Source of the DNA: Deltaproteobacteria bacterium | Lineage (GTDB): Bacteria > Desulfobacterota > Syntrophia > Syntrophales > UBA5619 | Assembly: GCA_026388365.1 (NCBI GenBank) | Contig: JAPLJW010000307.1 | Location: 1 to 11,339, forward strand | Direction: 5' to 3' | DNA length: 11,339 nt | Shown: positions 5,010 to 10,805 of the stretch, one piece after another | How positions within the stretch are numbered: the stretch's first letter is position 1 | How the letters are laid out: each line of letters starts with the position of its first letter | The notes under the pieces: model-generated | What the model saw: only the letters and a program-made list of their open reading frames with translations | What the model was told of the DNA's origin: nothing | Database searches by the model: none | Translations under genes and position numbers: made by a program

Positions 5010-5520
5010 AACCTGTCTCGCGCCGCTCTGCCCGCTGGACCGGTGCAGTCTCAACGGCATCTGGTATTCCGACGAGGAGATCTGCCGCTCCCGGACCTAC
5101 GGCAACCTGCCTTGGATCAGAGCCCAGCGGAAGATTGCGAGGGTCAAGGCCGAAGGGTATTTTACGCTGGAGATGCTGAACGACATCCGTACCGCGCGAA
5201 AGGGGATGACGGGCCTGGATCCCAACGAAGATGAGAAGATCCAGATCCGACGATGGATCGATCTTCATGAAAAGAAGCGATCCGTCAGCGGCAAGGGACG
5301 AAACTCGACGCTGGTGTTTGAGACCGGGAAGGCAGAATCGGAAGGCCCTTCCACCCGTCGTCCGGCGAACCCCAAAACCGGGGTTTCGGCTCTTCTCCAA
5401 AACGTGGCGAAACAGGGGCGCCAAGGTAAAAAATTGTGCCGAAACGGGGGGTGCAAGCACCCAAGCCGGAAGGGGACGGGTAAACCACCGTCCCGGAGGT
5501 CTGCACCCCCAAAATCATGA
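4972..5520 (+). CDS. Cysteine-rich phage/prophage protein of unknown function
   Basis: A 182-residue protein from the ATG at 4972, which has GGGAG 8 nt upstream. ATGs at 4939 and 4981 are alternatives. The N-terminal 45 residues carry Cys9, Cys15, Cys20, Cys25 and Cys38 in QCRLYETCLAPLCPLDRC and SDEEICRSR, suggesting a small metal-binding or disulfide domain. A basic region with KIARVKAEGYFTLEMLNDI and GLDPNEDE follows. I recall similar proteins with a CPLD and DEEIC signature from phages and genomic islands, with no known function. From about residue 105 the sequence becomes low in complexity and rich in R, K, S and P, and the DNA beneath it is full of inverted repeats. The start overlaps the previous gene by 38 nt and the stop overlaps the next ATG by 4 nt. 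Confidence 0.6.
   Translation: MSPMTAAQCRLYETCLAPLCPLDRCSLNGIWYSDEEICRSRTYGNLPWIRAQRKIARVKAEGYFTLEMLNDIRTARKGMTGLDPNEDEKIQIRRWIDLHEKKRSVSGKGRNSTLVFETGKAESEGPSTRRPANPKTGVSALLQNVAKQGRQGKKLCRNGGCKHPSRKGTGKPPSRRSAPPKS
5368..5510 (+). repeat. Cluster of hairpins with a competing long-range pairing before the second HTH gene
   Basis: Three local perfect inverted repeats are seen: AACCCC/GGGGTT (5368-5373/5380-5385), GGGTGC/GCACCC (5449-5454/5457-5462) and GGGACGG/CCGTCCC (5473-5479/5488-5494). A 9-bp long-range pair GGGGGTGCA (5447-5455)/TGCACCCCC (5502-5510) uses the same bases as the second hairpin, so the two structures exclude each other. The distal arm lies 6 nt before the start codon at 5517, near GGAGGT (5495-5500). 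Confidence 0.5.
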
Positions 5521-5780
5521 CTGTTGGATCAAAGGTTTTTATGAGGCCAGATCAGGAACATCGAGGCCAAAGATCCGGATTGATCGCCCTGCCGCCCCTG
5601 AAGCGCTACTTCCGGATCGACGAGGTGGCCGTCTATTTCGCGATCTCGGCCCGGACCATCTACCGCCTCCTGGACGAAGGTGATCTCCAGGTGACCCGGA
5701 TCCGGGGCTGCGTCCGGGTGTCTTCCGAAGAGCTGAAGAGGTTTGAGGAATCGCTGCGGCTGGACGATGATATGCCCTGA
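5517..5780 (+). CDS. Excisionase/AlpA-like helix-turn-helix protein
   Basis: An 87-residue protein. Residues 31-80 (YFRIDEVAVYFAISARTIYR, then LLDEGDLQVTRIRGCVRVSS and EELKRFEES) match the HTH_17/excisionase family: a short HTH, a small wing in the middle and a closing helix. These proteins bind DNA next to att sites or act as transcription activators of integrase genes. It is the last gene of the replication operon, and its ATG overlaps the upstream stop (ATGA, 5517-5520). The first 20-30 residues are not conserved in the family, and an ATG at 5541 is a possible alternative start. It is not a close copy of the HTH protein at 1746-1976, so the element carries two different regulators of this type. 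Confidence 0.75.
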   Translation: MTVGSKVFMRPDQEHRGQRSGLIALPPLKRYFRIDEVAVYFAISARTIYRLLDEGDLQVTRIRGCVRVSSEELKRFEESLRLDDDMP

Positions 5781-5915
5781 TACCCGGCAGTGCAGTTATT
5801 GAAGTTTCCTTGAATAAGAGGTACTCGGAAGGTGCGCTATTCAATTATTCTTGAATAAAGAAAGGCTTGACGATCCGAATGCCACCTAAGCCACCTTCAA
5901 TTTTCTCAGGAATTA
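5781..5915. other. A+T-rich spacer with short repeats before the AbiE promoter
   Basis: No gene seen. Base composition changes sharply to A+T-rich. CTTGAATAA occurs at about 5810 and 5851, the second within TTATTC-TT-GAATAA, a perfect 6-bp inverted repeat. This may be a transfer junction between the replication operon and the defence cargo, or a weak terminator region. Confidence 0.35.
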
Positions 5916-5944
5916 TCTACAAAAAACAGTTGACATGTTATGAT
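5916..5944 (+). promoter_or_regulatory. Promoter of the AbiE operon
   Basis: A -35-like TCTACA (5916-5921) is followed after 17 bp by TATGAT (5939-5944). TGT directly before it makes an extended -10. The predicted start near 5951 falls inside the palindrome at 5942-5986. A perfect TTGACA at 5930-5935 with TATGCG 18 bp downstream is a second, weaker possibility. Confidence 0.6.
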
Positions 5945-5986
5945 GCTGTGTGTTATGCGTCCTAAGGACGCATAACACACAGCATC
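5942..5986. promoter_or_regulatory. Perfect 22-bp inverted-repeat operator of AbiE
   Basis: Bases 5942-5963 and 5965-5986 are exact reverse complements around a single central A (5964). Each arm begins GATGCTGTGTG at its outer end and finishes with the GCGTCCT side facing the centre. It overlaps the predicted -10 and transcription start of the antitoxin gene. Characterised AbiEi antitoxins repress their own promoter by binding a pair of inverted repeats of about 23 bp, so this is the expected autoregulatory operator. In RNA it would form a very stable hairpin in the leader. Confidence 0.8.
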
Positions 5987-6009
5987 TATGAAAACTGTAT
6001 GAGGACCCT

Positions 6010-6906
6010 ATGGATATAAAAGCCGCAATGACTCGTCATTTAAGGGAATTGGATCAACCGGTCATCACCGACTATGACCTCTGCATGACCCTGTTCAATT
6101 TGTACCAGTCCAAGAGGTACCACGGCGAACGCATAGAGGTGACGAGCCAATTCCCTCTATGGAATGAAGCATACACGGACGTTATCCAACCGCTGATCGA
6201 CCTTGGCATCATCAGTCCGCACAGGGGTTTCCCGGAAGAGCGTGTGTTTGAAATCGTCGGGAACCGCTATCAAGAACCCGCGGATATCGCCTGCTCTGTG
6301 GATCCCTTCGCCTATCTGTCTCACCTCAGCGCGATGGAGTATCACGGCTTAACCAACCGGCTTCCCAAGCTGCTGTTTATCTCCACGCCGCCGTCCAAGG
6401 AGTGGTCCGAATTTGCCGCCCAGAAAATGGAGAAGGATTGTCGGGGCTTTGTTACGGATTATTTGAAGGGGCAGTTGCCGAAGCTGGTCAATATTCAATT
6501 CGACAGAATCCAAAAGACCCAGATTACGCGATATGCCAGCATCCATCGGGGCGCGTTCAAGAACATCGAGGGGCGGAAGCTCAGGGTTTCAACGATCGGC
6601 AGGACATTTCTTGACATGCTGCGAAAGCCGGACTATTGCGGTGGCATGAGGCACGTCATGGAGATCTTTGGGACGGCTACGGGTCAATATAGACAGCTCA
6701 TCATCGATGAATTGGATCGGCACGGCAATGCCATCGAGAAGGCCCGGGCAGGTTTCCTCTTGGAAGAGTATGGCCATATTCAGGATGAAAAGATCAATGA
6801 GTGGGCGAAGCATGCCCAGAGGGGTGGATCCAGGAAACTGAATCCGGAAGGGCCGTTCCGGGAAACCTATTCCGAGCGGTGGTGTTTGTCGCTCAACGTG
6901 GATTGA
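6010..6906 (+). CDS. abiEi: AbiEi-family antitoxin of a type IV toxin-antitoxin pair
   Basis: A 298-residue protein. The N-terminal part (about 1-95, with SQFPLWNEAYTDVIQPLIDL and GIISPHRGFPEERVFEIV) fits a winged helix-turn-helix DNA-binding domain. The following part (SVDPFAYLSHLSAMEYHGLT, then LPKLLFISTP, KLRVSTIGRTFLDML and EEYGHI) fits the AbiEi antitoxin domain, where the S-x-L-S-A-M-x-Y-H-G-L-T and T-I-G-R-T-F-L-D segments are typical. It should repress its own operon through the palindrome at 5942-5986 and neutralise the toxin without a stable complex (type IV). GAGGA at 6001-6005 precedes the ATG. The toxin gene starts 2 nt after the stop. Base composition is lower in G+C than the flanking genes, suggesting separate acquisition. 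Confidence 0.85.
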   Translation: MDIKAAMTRHLRELDQPVITDYDLCMTLFNLYQSKRYHGERIEVTSQFPLWNEAYTDVIQPLIDLGIISPHRGFPEERVFEIVGNRYQEPADIACSVDPFAYLSHLSAMEYHGLTNRLPKLLFISTPPSKEWSEFAAQKMEKDCRGFVTDYLKGQLPKLVNIQFDRIQKTQITRYASIHRGAFKNIEGRKLRVSTIGRTFLDMLRKPDYCGGMRHVMEIFGTATGQYRQLIIDELDRHGNAIEKARAGFLLEEYGHIQDEKINEWAKHAQRGGSRKLNPEGPFRETYSERWCLSLNVD

Positions 6907-6908
6907 CG

Positions 6909-7769
6909 ATGAAAAAACTCGATTTTGCAGACTGGGTCAAGAAAAGCGAAACGGAAGCCGACAAAGCCTTCCGGCAGGCCATCCATACCCTTATGCTGGC
7001 CATTTCGAAATCCGACGCATTGCAGACCCGGATGATCTTTCATGGCGGTCTCTTGATGGCGATCTGTTTCCAAGGGATCCGCCATACCAAGGATATCGAT
7101 TTTGTGACTGAGGATAAACGCACCCAGATTGATGAGGCTGGGTTTGTTGCCTCGCTGAATGAGGCCCTGGCCATTGCTTGTGACTCACTGCCCTATGGCC
7201 TGGATTGCCGGATCCAATCCTTCAGTGTTAAGCCTCCGGGAGAGAATCGGAACTTTCAATCACTAAAACTCAGGATGGGATATGTTTACAAAGGGTCCCT
7301 CAGGCATTGGCGGTTGCTTAAAGGAGAGGTCGCAACGGTGGTTGAAATCGATTACAGCTTCAATGAGATCAATCAACAGATCGATACCATCGAACTGACC
7401 GAGGGGGGCAGTATCCAAGCCTACAGCCTGCCCGATCTCGTGGGCGAAAAGTACCGGGCTATGATCCAGCAAAAGACGCGCAACCGCACCAGAAGGCAGG
7501 ATGCCTTCGACATCTACTGGCTTCTGAAGAAAGGTTATCTGGATGACTGGGCGGTCCGGATCCTCATCTACCGGTCACTGCTCAAAAAGTCGGAGTCCCG
7601 GCAGCTCGTGGTCACCAAGGACTCATTGGCCGATGCGGAGATCAAGAAGCGCTCCAGCGCCGAATATGGCACCCTGGCCAATGAAATCGAAGGAGCGCTT
7701 CCCCCCTTCGAAGCGGTCTATGCCGCCGTCCGGGACTATTACGAAGCCCTGCCGTGGGGAAAGGAATAA
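6909..7769 (+). CDS. abiEii: AbiEii/AbiGii-family nucleotidyltransferase toxin
   Basis: A 286-residue protein of the polymerase-beta-like nucleotidyltransferase superfamily, acting in abortive phage infection by modifying a cellular nucleotide or RNA target. Motif I is FHGGLLMAICFQGIRHTKDIDF, split here as Gly46-Gly47 and the metal-binding pair Asp62/Asp64 in KDIDF. A further acidic residue, Asp149, lies in VVEIDYSF. The family's C-terminal motif LVGEKYRAMIQQ and RRQDAFDIYWLL contributes Lys181, Arg196 and Asp198. All expected catalytic positions are present, so the toxin looks active. The motif has GGLL where many relatives have GGTAL. I chose the ATG at 6909, 2 nt after the antitoxin stop; it has little ribosome site of its own, so translation probably depends on coupling to the antitoxin. 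Confidence 0.88.
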   Translation: MKKLDFADWVKKSETEADKAFRQAIHTLMLAISKSDALQTRMIFHGGLLMAICFQGIRHTKDIDFVTEDKRTQIDEAGFVASLNEALAIACDSLPYGLDCRIQSFSVKPPGENRNFQSLKLRMGYVYKGSLRHWRLLKGEVATVVEIDYSFNEINQQIDTIELTEGGSIQAYSLPDLVGEKYRAMIQQKTRNRTRRQDAFDIYWLLKKGYLDDWAVRILIYRSLLKKSESRQLVVTKDSLADAEIKKRSSAEYGTLANEIEGALPPFEAVYAAVRDYYEALPWGKE

Positions 7770-7789
7770 TCCTGTTCGGATCGGATAAT

Positions 7790-7806
7790 GTGCCCTCGCA
7801 GGGCAC
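7790..7806 (+). terminator. Hairpin after the AbiE toxin gene
   Basis: GTGCCCT (7790-7796) pairs with AGGGCAC (7800-7806) around a 3-nt loop, about 20 nt after the toxin stop. No T-run follows, so it is either a factor-dependent end, an mRNA-stabilising hairpin or chance. Confidence 0.4.
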
Positions 7807-8030
7807 GCCATGCAGCCCCAGTATCATTTCTTCTCCCATCAACAGGCACCTTCACTCCCCCGGAATACACACCCACGGATAACCGAATTTTCCATTCAAT
7901 GCCATTAAGCCCCTTAAACGGAGCATGGAATGGAATCCTGCCATTTGAATTCCATTACCTCCATTGGGTGAAAAACCTTCGCGAAGCACTCTAATCCTTG
8001 CCTTGAATTGACGAGAACTGCCCCCCATCT
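7807..8030. other. Non-coding stretch between AbiE and the peptidase gene
   Basis: No gene seen. It contains several CCATT/AATGG words and an 8-bp inverted repeat AATGGAAT (7929-7936)/ATTCCATT (7949-7956). This is a plausible place for an element boundary, but no copy of the tRNA-Glu 3' end was found here. Confidence 0.4.
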
Positions 8031-8060
8031 TTGCTTTTTCCCGACCACAACTTTTATCAT
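8031..8060 (+). promoter_or_regulatory. Candidate promoter of the C11 peptidase gene
   Basis: TTGCTT (8031-8036), an 18-bp spacer, then TATCAT (8055-8060), about 74 bp before the start codon. The -10 differs from consensus at one position. No operator is evident. Confidence 0.45.
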
Positions 8061-8133
8061 CGCCCCTAAAACAAGTCTCTGCAAATTCGTTACATAGAAG
8101 CGGAGACGGAACCCGGAGACAGGAGGCGAGACA

Positions 8134-9450
8134 ATGGAAACGACTCAGAGCAACGACAAAGAAAGGGATGGCGGTGGGATCGGCAACCCGGCGAATGACA
8201 TTTCCGGCGTCATGGCGACCAGCAGAAAAGACAACGGAGGGAAGGTCAAAGCCACCGGCCAGGCAAAATGGTCCTTCCTGGTCTACATGGCCGGGGACAA
8301 CAACCTCGACGGGGCGGCCCTCCGGGACATCGCGGAGATGGCCCGGGCGGGCTCCACGAAGGACGTCAACATCCTGGTCCAGCTCGACCGGATCGAGGAC
8401 AATCTCACCCGCCGCTTCCGGATCACCCAGGGCGGCGGCTTCAAAACAGACTGTATCCAGACTTTCGGCGACACCAACACCGGCGATCCGCAGATCCTCT
8501 ATGAGTTCGTCAAATGGGCGGCGGACAACTATCCCGCCGACCGGTATGCCCTCATCCTCTGGAACCACGGCAGCGGCTGGTGGGAGGATGCCAAGAGCAG
8601 GGCAGCCGGTCCTGCAGCGAAGAAACCGCGCCGGCGCCTTTTCCGGCACCCCGTCCGTTACCCCGTCCCGCAGGAGCATGTCAACATTCCCGTCCCCCAA
8701 GAACACCGCAGCATCTGCTATGACGACACTTCCGGCGGAGACGCCCTGGACAACAGCGAGCTGAGGATCGTCCTTGCCGGGATCTGCGCGCTCCTGGGAC
8801 GGAAGATCGATCTCTTGGGCATGGACGCCTGTCTCATGAACATGGTCGAGGTGGCCTACCAGCTCCGGGAGTCCGTGAACGTCATCGTCGGTTCGGAGAT
8901 CGAGGAGCCATTCGACGGCTGGCCCTATGCCGAGATCCTGACCCGTCTGACCGCCAGGCCCCGCCAGGACGCCGCTGCCCTCGCCCGCTGGATCGTCAAA
9001 AGTTATCTCCTCTCCTACAAAGGGAAAGACGAGACGGTCACCCAATCCGCCCTTGACGTGAGCCGGATCGGGGAGATGACGGCCAAGGTCGATGCCCTGT
9101 CGGCAAGCCTTCTTGCCGCCCTCGAGACTGACTCCAAACTCATTGAGGCCGCCTGGCGTCGAAGCCCCCGATTCTATGACGACAACTACATCGATCTGGC
9201 CTGCTTCACCAAAAATCTCCGGAAAAAGGCCGACGCCGAACTCCAGGCCAAGGTGGTCGATCTCATTGCCGCACTGAAGGCCGGGAAAGGGAGGGCCATC
9301 CTTTGCCAGGGGAAGATCGGCCGGCAGGTCCGGGGCACTTGCGGCCTGTCGATCTATTTCCCCGGCGACAGGATCAACACCGCCTACCGAAACCTCGATT
9401 TCAGCGGAGACTGCAAGTGGATCGCGTTTCTGGAAAGGTTCCTGTCGTAA
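8134..9450 (+). CDS. Clostripain-family (peptidase C11) cysteine protease
   Basis: A 438-residue protein. The family opens with WSFLVYMAGDNNLD (46-59). The catalytic histidine is His145 in LILWNHGSGWW and the catalytic cysteine is Cys233 in LLGMDACLMNMVEVAYQL, the two hallmark motifs of C11 peptidases, which cut after Arg or Lys. VGSEIEEPFDGWPY (252-265) is a further conserved segment, and TCGLSIYFP lies near the C-terminus. Between His and Cys is a basic insert (about 152-200, containing AAKKPRRRLFRH) with a repeated VPQEH. Known C11 enzymes are activated by self-cleavage in this stretch, so the insert is a likely processing site. No signal peptide is visible, so the enzyme appears cytoplasmic or is released some other way. 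AGGAGG (8121-8126) lies 7 nt before the ATG. The gene reads in the same direction as the HU-like gene 75 bp downstream, and it may be host DNA rather than part of the element. Confidence 0.9.
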   Translation: METTQSNDKERDGGGIGNPANDISGVMATSRKDNGGKVKATGQAKWSFLVYMAGDNNLDGAALRDIAEMARAGSTKDVNILVQLDRIEDNLTRRFRITQGGGFKTDCIQTFGDTNTGDPQILYEFVKWAADNYPADRYALILWNHGSGWWEDAKSRAAGPAAKKPRRRLFRHPVRYPVPQEHVNIPVPQEHRSICYDDTSGGDALDNSELRIVLAGICALLGRKIDLLGMDACLMNMVEVAYQLRESVNVIVGSEIEEPFDGWPYAEILTRLTARPRQDAAALARWIVKSYLLSYKGKDETVTQSALDVSRIGEMTAKVDALSASLLAALETDSKLIEAAWRRSPRFYDDNYIDLACFTKNLRKKADAELQAKVVDLIAALKAGKGRAILCQGKIGRQVRGTCGLSIYFPGDRINTAYRNLDFSGDCKWIAFLERFLS

Positions 9451-9525
9451 CATCGGTCGGCTACGGGATCTATCTCGTGGTCATGAGGATAGTCCAACCC
9501 TAAACCAAAAAGGAGGTACCAAACC

Positions 9526-9894
9526 ATGGCAAAATCGACAAGCAGAGTCGGGAGGAACGACCTGATCAGCAACGTGGCCGGGGCTGCGGAGCTGACCAAG
9601 GAGAACGCCAAGAAGATGGTCAACGCCGTCCTGGAGGGGATTTTCTCCATCCTGAAGCAGTCGGGAAAGCTCCAACTGGTCAACTTCGGGACATTCACCG
9701 TCAAGAAGACGAAGGAGCGGCAGGGGATCAACCCCAAGACCCAGGAGCCGATCACCATCCCCGCGGGCTACCGGATGGGCTTCAAGGTCGCCAAAAGCTG
9801 GAAGGAGGGGATGATGCCAAAGGGCAAGGTCCCCGCGCCCAAGGATGTCCCGAAAGCCAAGGTGGTGGCCAAGGCCAAGGGGAAGAAGAAGTAA
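9526..9894 (+). CDS. HU-family DNA-binding protein with a lysine/alanine/proline tail
   Basis: A 122-residue protein. Residues 8-94 form an HU/IHF fold: a helical dimerisation part (RNDLISNVAGAAELTKENAK), the NFGTFTVKK turn (53-61) and a DNA-bending beta arm with RQGINPKTQEPITIPA, where Pro70 is the residue that intercalates between base pairs. MGFKVAKSWKE ends the core. Residues 95-122 are a histone-H1-like tail rich in K, P, A and V (KVPAPKDVPKAKVV, AKAKGKKK), which is longer than in a standard 90-residue HU and probably increases DNA compaction. AGGAGGT (9511-9517) lies 8 nt before the ATG. A strong terminator follows at 9964-10008. It could be a host nucleoid protein or an island-encoded one. 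Confidence 0.9.
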   Translation: MAKSTSRVGRNDLISNVAGAAELTKENAKKMVNAVLEGIFSILKQSGKLQLVNFGTFTVKKTKERQGINPKTQEPITIPAGYRMGFKVAKSWKEGMMPKGKVPAPKDVPKAKVVAKAKGKKK

Positions 9895-9902
9895 GACCGA
9901 GG

Positions 9903-9952
9903 GGCGTGCCGGGCCACCTCCCCGCAGTTCTTCCCTCACGGTTCGGCACGCC
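9903..9952 (+). repeat. Inverted repeat just after the HU-like gene
   Basis: GGCGTGCCG (9903-9911) pairs perfectly with CGGCACGCC (9944-9952) across a 32-nt loop. It begins 8 nt after the HU stop and precedes the main terminator, so it may form a structured 3' end on the mRNA. Confidence 0.5.
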
Positions 9953-9963
9953 GCCGATTACTC

Positions 9964-10008
9964 CGCCCGCCACATCGCAGTCCGGGTGTGGCGGGCGCTT
10001 CCCTTTTT
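9964..10008 (+). terminator. Rho-independent terminator of the HU-like gene
   Basis: CGCCCGCCACA (9964-9974) and TGTGGCGGGCG (9987-9997) form a perfect 11-bp G+C-rich stem with a 12-nt loop, followed closely by TTTTT (10004-10008). Confidence 0.85.
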
Positions 10009-10012
10009 CAGG

Positions 10013-10058
10013 GGTGGCGTTTGGGGGGTAGGGGGGCCCAAACCCAAAAAGTGCCACC
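10013..10058 (+). repeat. G-rich stem-loop upstream of the phospholipase-D-like gene
   Basis: GGTGGC (10013-10018) pairs with GCCACC (10053-10058), and inside it GTTTGGG (10019-10025) pairs with CCCAAAC (10037-10043). The loop holds two runs of six G (10023-10028, 10031-10036). A second G-rich element of similar layout lies after the gene at about 10606. Confidence 0.5.
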
Positions 10059-10095
10059 AGGCCAAGATCAATTGCGCAGGAAGGGGGAATGAGGA

Positions 10096-10569
10096 ATGGC
10101 TAGCATCCCAGGAACAAGGGTGATCTTTTCGCCGAAGGGCGGAACATCGAATGAACTTGCCCGGCTGATCAAGGTGGCAAAGAAAGAGATCACCGCCGCC
10201 GCCTACGCCTTCTCATCGAAATACCTTGGTCAAGCTCTTTCCGCAGCCCTCAAGCGCGGTGTCAAGATCCGGGTCCTCCTGGATCGGGAGAACGCCCGGA
10301 AAGCCTATTCCATCGACGAGTGGCTTGCCGGCGAGGGGATCGATGTCCGGTTCATCGAGGTCGCAGGCGGTTCCATGCACCACAAGTTTATTCTCATCGA
10401 CGGCAAGATCCTGATGACCGGCAGCTACAACTTCACGAACGAATCGGAATTCCGGAACCACGAGGCGGCCATCTTCACGAACAACAAAGCACTGATCCAG
10501 TCCTTCGCCGCCGAGTTCGACCGCCTCTGGAACCTGGCTGTTCTTCCCGCCCCGGCCGAGGCCAAATGA
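10096..10569 (+). CDS. Single-HKD phospholipase-D-family protein, likely nuclease-type
   Basis: A 157-residue protein with one phospholipase D motif: His95, Lys97 and Asp102 followed by Gly109-Ser110, in SMHHKFILIDGKILMTGSYN. The N-terminal half (LARLIKVAKKEITAAAYAFS, then KRGVKIRVLLDREN) is the usual beta-alpha layout of this fold. Proteins with a single HKD of about this size, such as the Nuc endonuclease, work as dimers and cut DNA or RNA phosphodiester bonds through a histidine-linked intermediate. Unlike Nuc it shows no signal peptide, so it would act in the cytoplasm. GGGGG (10083-10087) is the best ribosome site before the ATG at 10096. The gene is flanked on both sides by G-rich non-coding elements. 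Its substrate cannot be told from the sequence. Confidence 0.85.
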   Translation: MASIPGTRVIFSPKGGTSNELARLIKVAKKEITAAAYAFSSKYLGQALSAALKRGVKIRVLLDRENARKAYSIDEWLAGEGIDVRFIEVAGGSMHHKFILIDGKILMTGSYNFTNESEFRNHEAAIFTNNKALIQSFAAEFDRLWNLAVLPAPAEAK

Positions 10570-10605
10570 CGCCGGCAGGGCCCCTGTTCGGAAATGAGGA
10601 AATTC

Positions 10606-10632
10606 GGGGGGGAGGGGGTTGGGGGTGGGGGG
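10606..10632 (+). repeat. Four-run G-quadruplex motif after the phospholipase-D-like gene
   Basis: Runs of 7, 5, 5 and 6 G are separated by loops of A, TT and T only (10606-10612, 10614-10618, 10621-10625, 10627-10632). This satisfies a strict G-quadruplex pattern on the plus (coding) strand, in both DNA and mRNA. A small stem CAAAC/GTTTG follows. Confidence 0.65.
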
Positions 10633-10805
10633 CACAAACTAAAATTGGTTTGCCGCGGAAGGGGATTAGTAAGGGGGAATCCGGCTTTTTGAGACAAATC
10701 AGTCGATAAATGGATGGTCCAAAGATGATCGGGGGCCGCAGACATGAAAATGAAGGCGATCACGAGGTGGGGAATGAAGGCCTTCGGAAGGCTATGGAGG
10801 CGAAC

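Noticed and set aside
7929..7956. Inverted repeat AATGGAAT/ATTCCATT as a transposon end
   Set aside because: No transposase and no matching copy elsewhere in the window. It is recorded only as a short inverted repeat in the spacer.
7852..9453. A 533-codon open frame on the minus strand
   Set aside because: It is the antisense shadow of the C11 peptidase gene, whose plus-strand product has clear family motifs and a good ribosome site.
10657..10667. AAGGGGATTAG near the metallo-hydrolase gene as a partner of AAGGGGTTAG near the tRNA
   Set aside because: Only a short G-rich near-match with no shared flanks. It is too weak to be called an attachment site.
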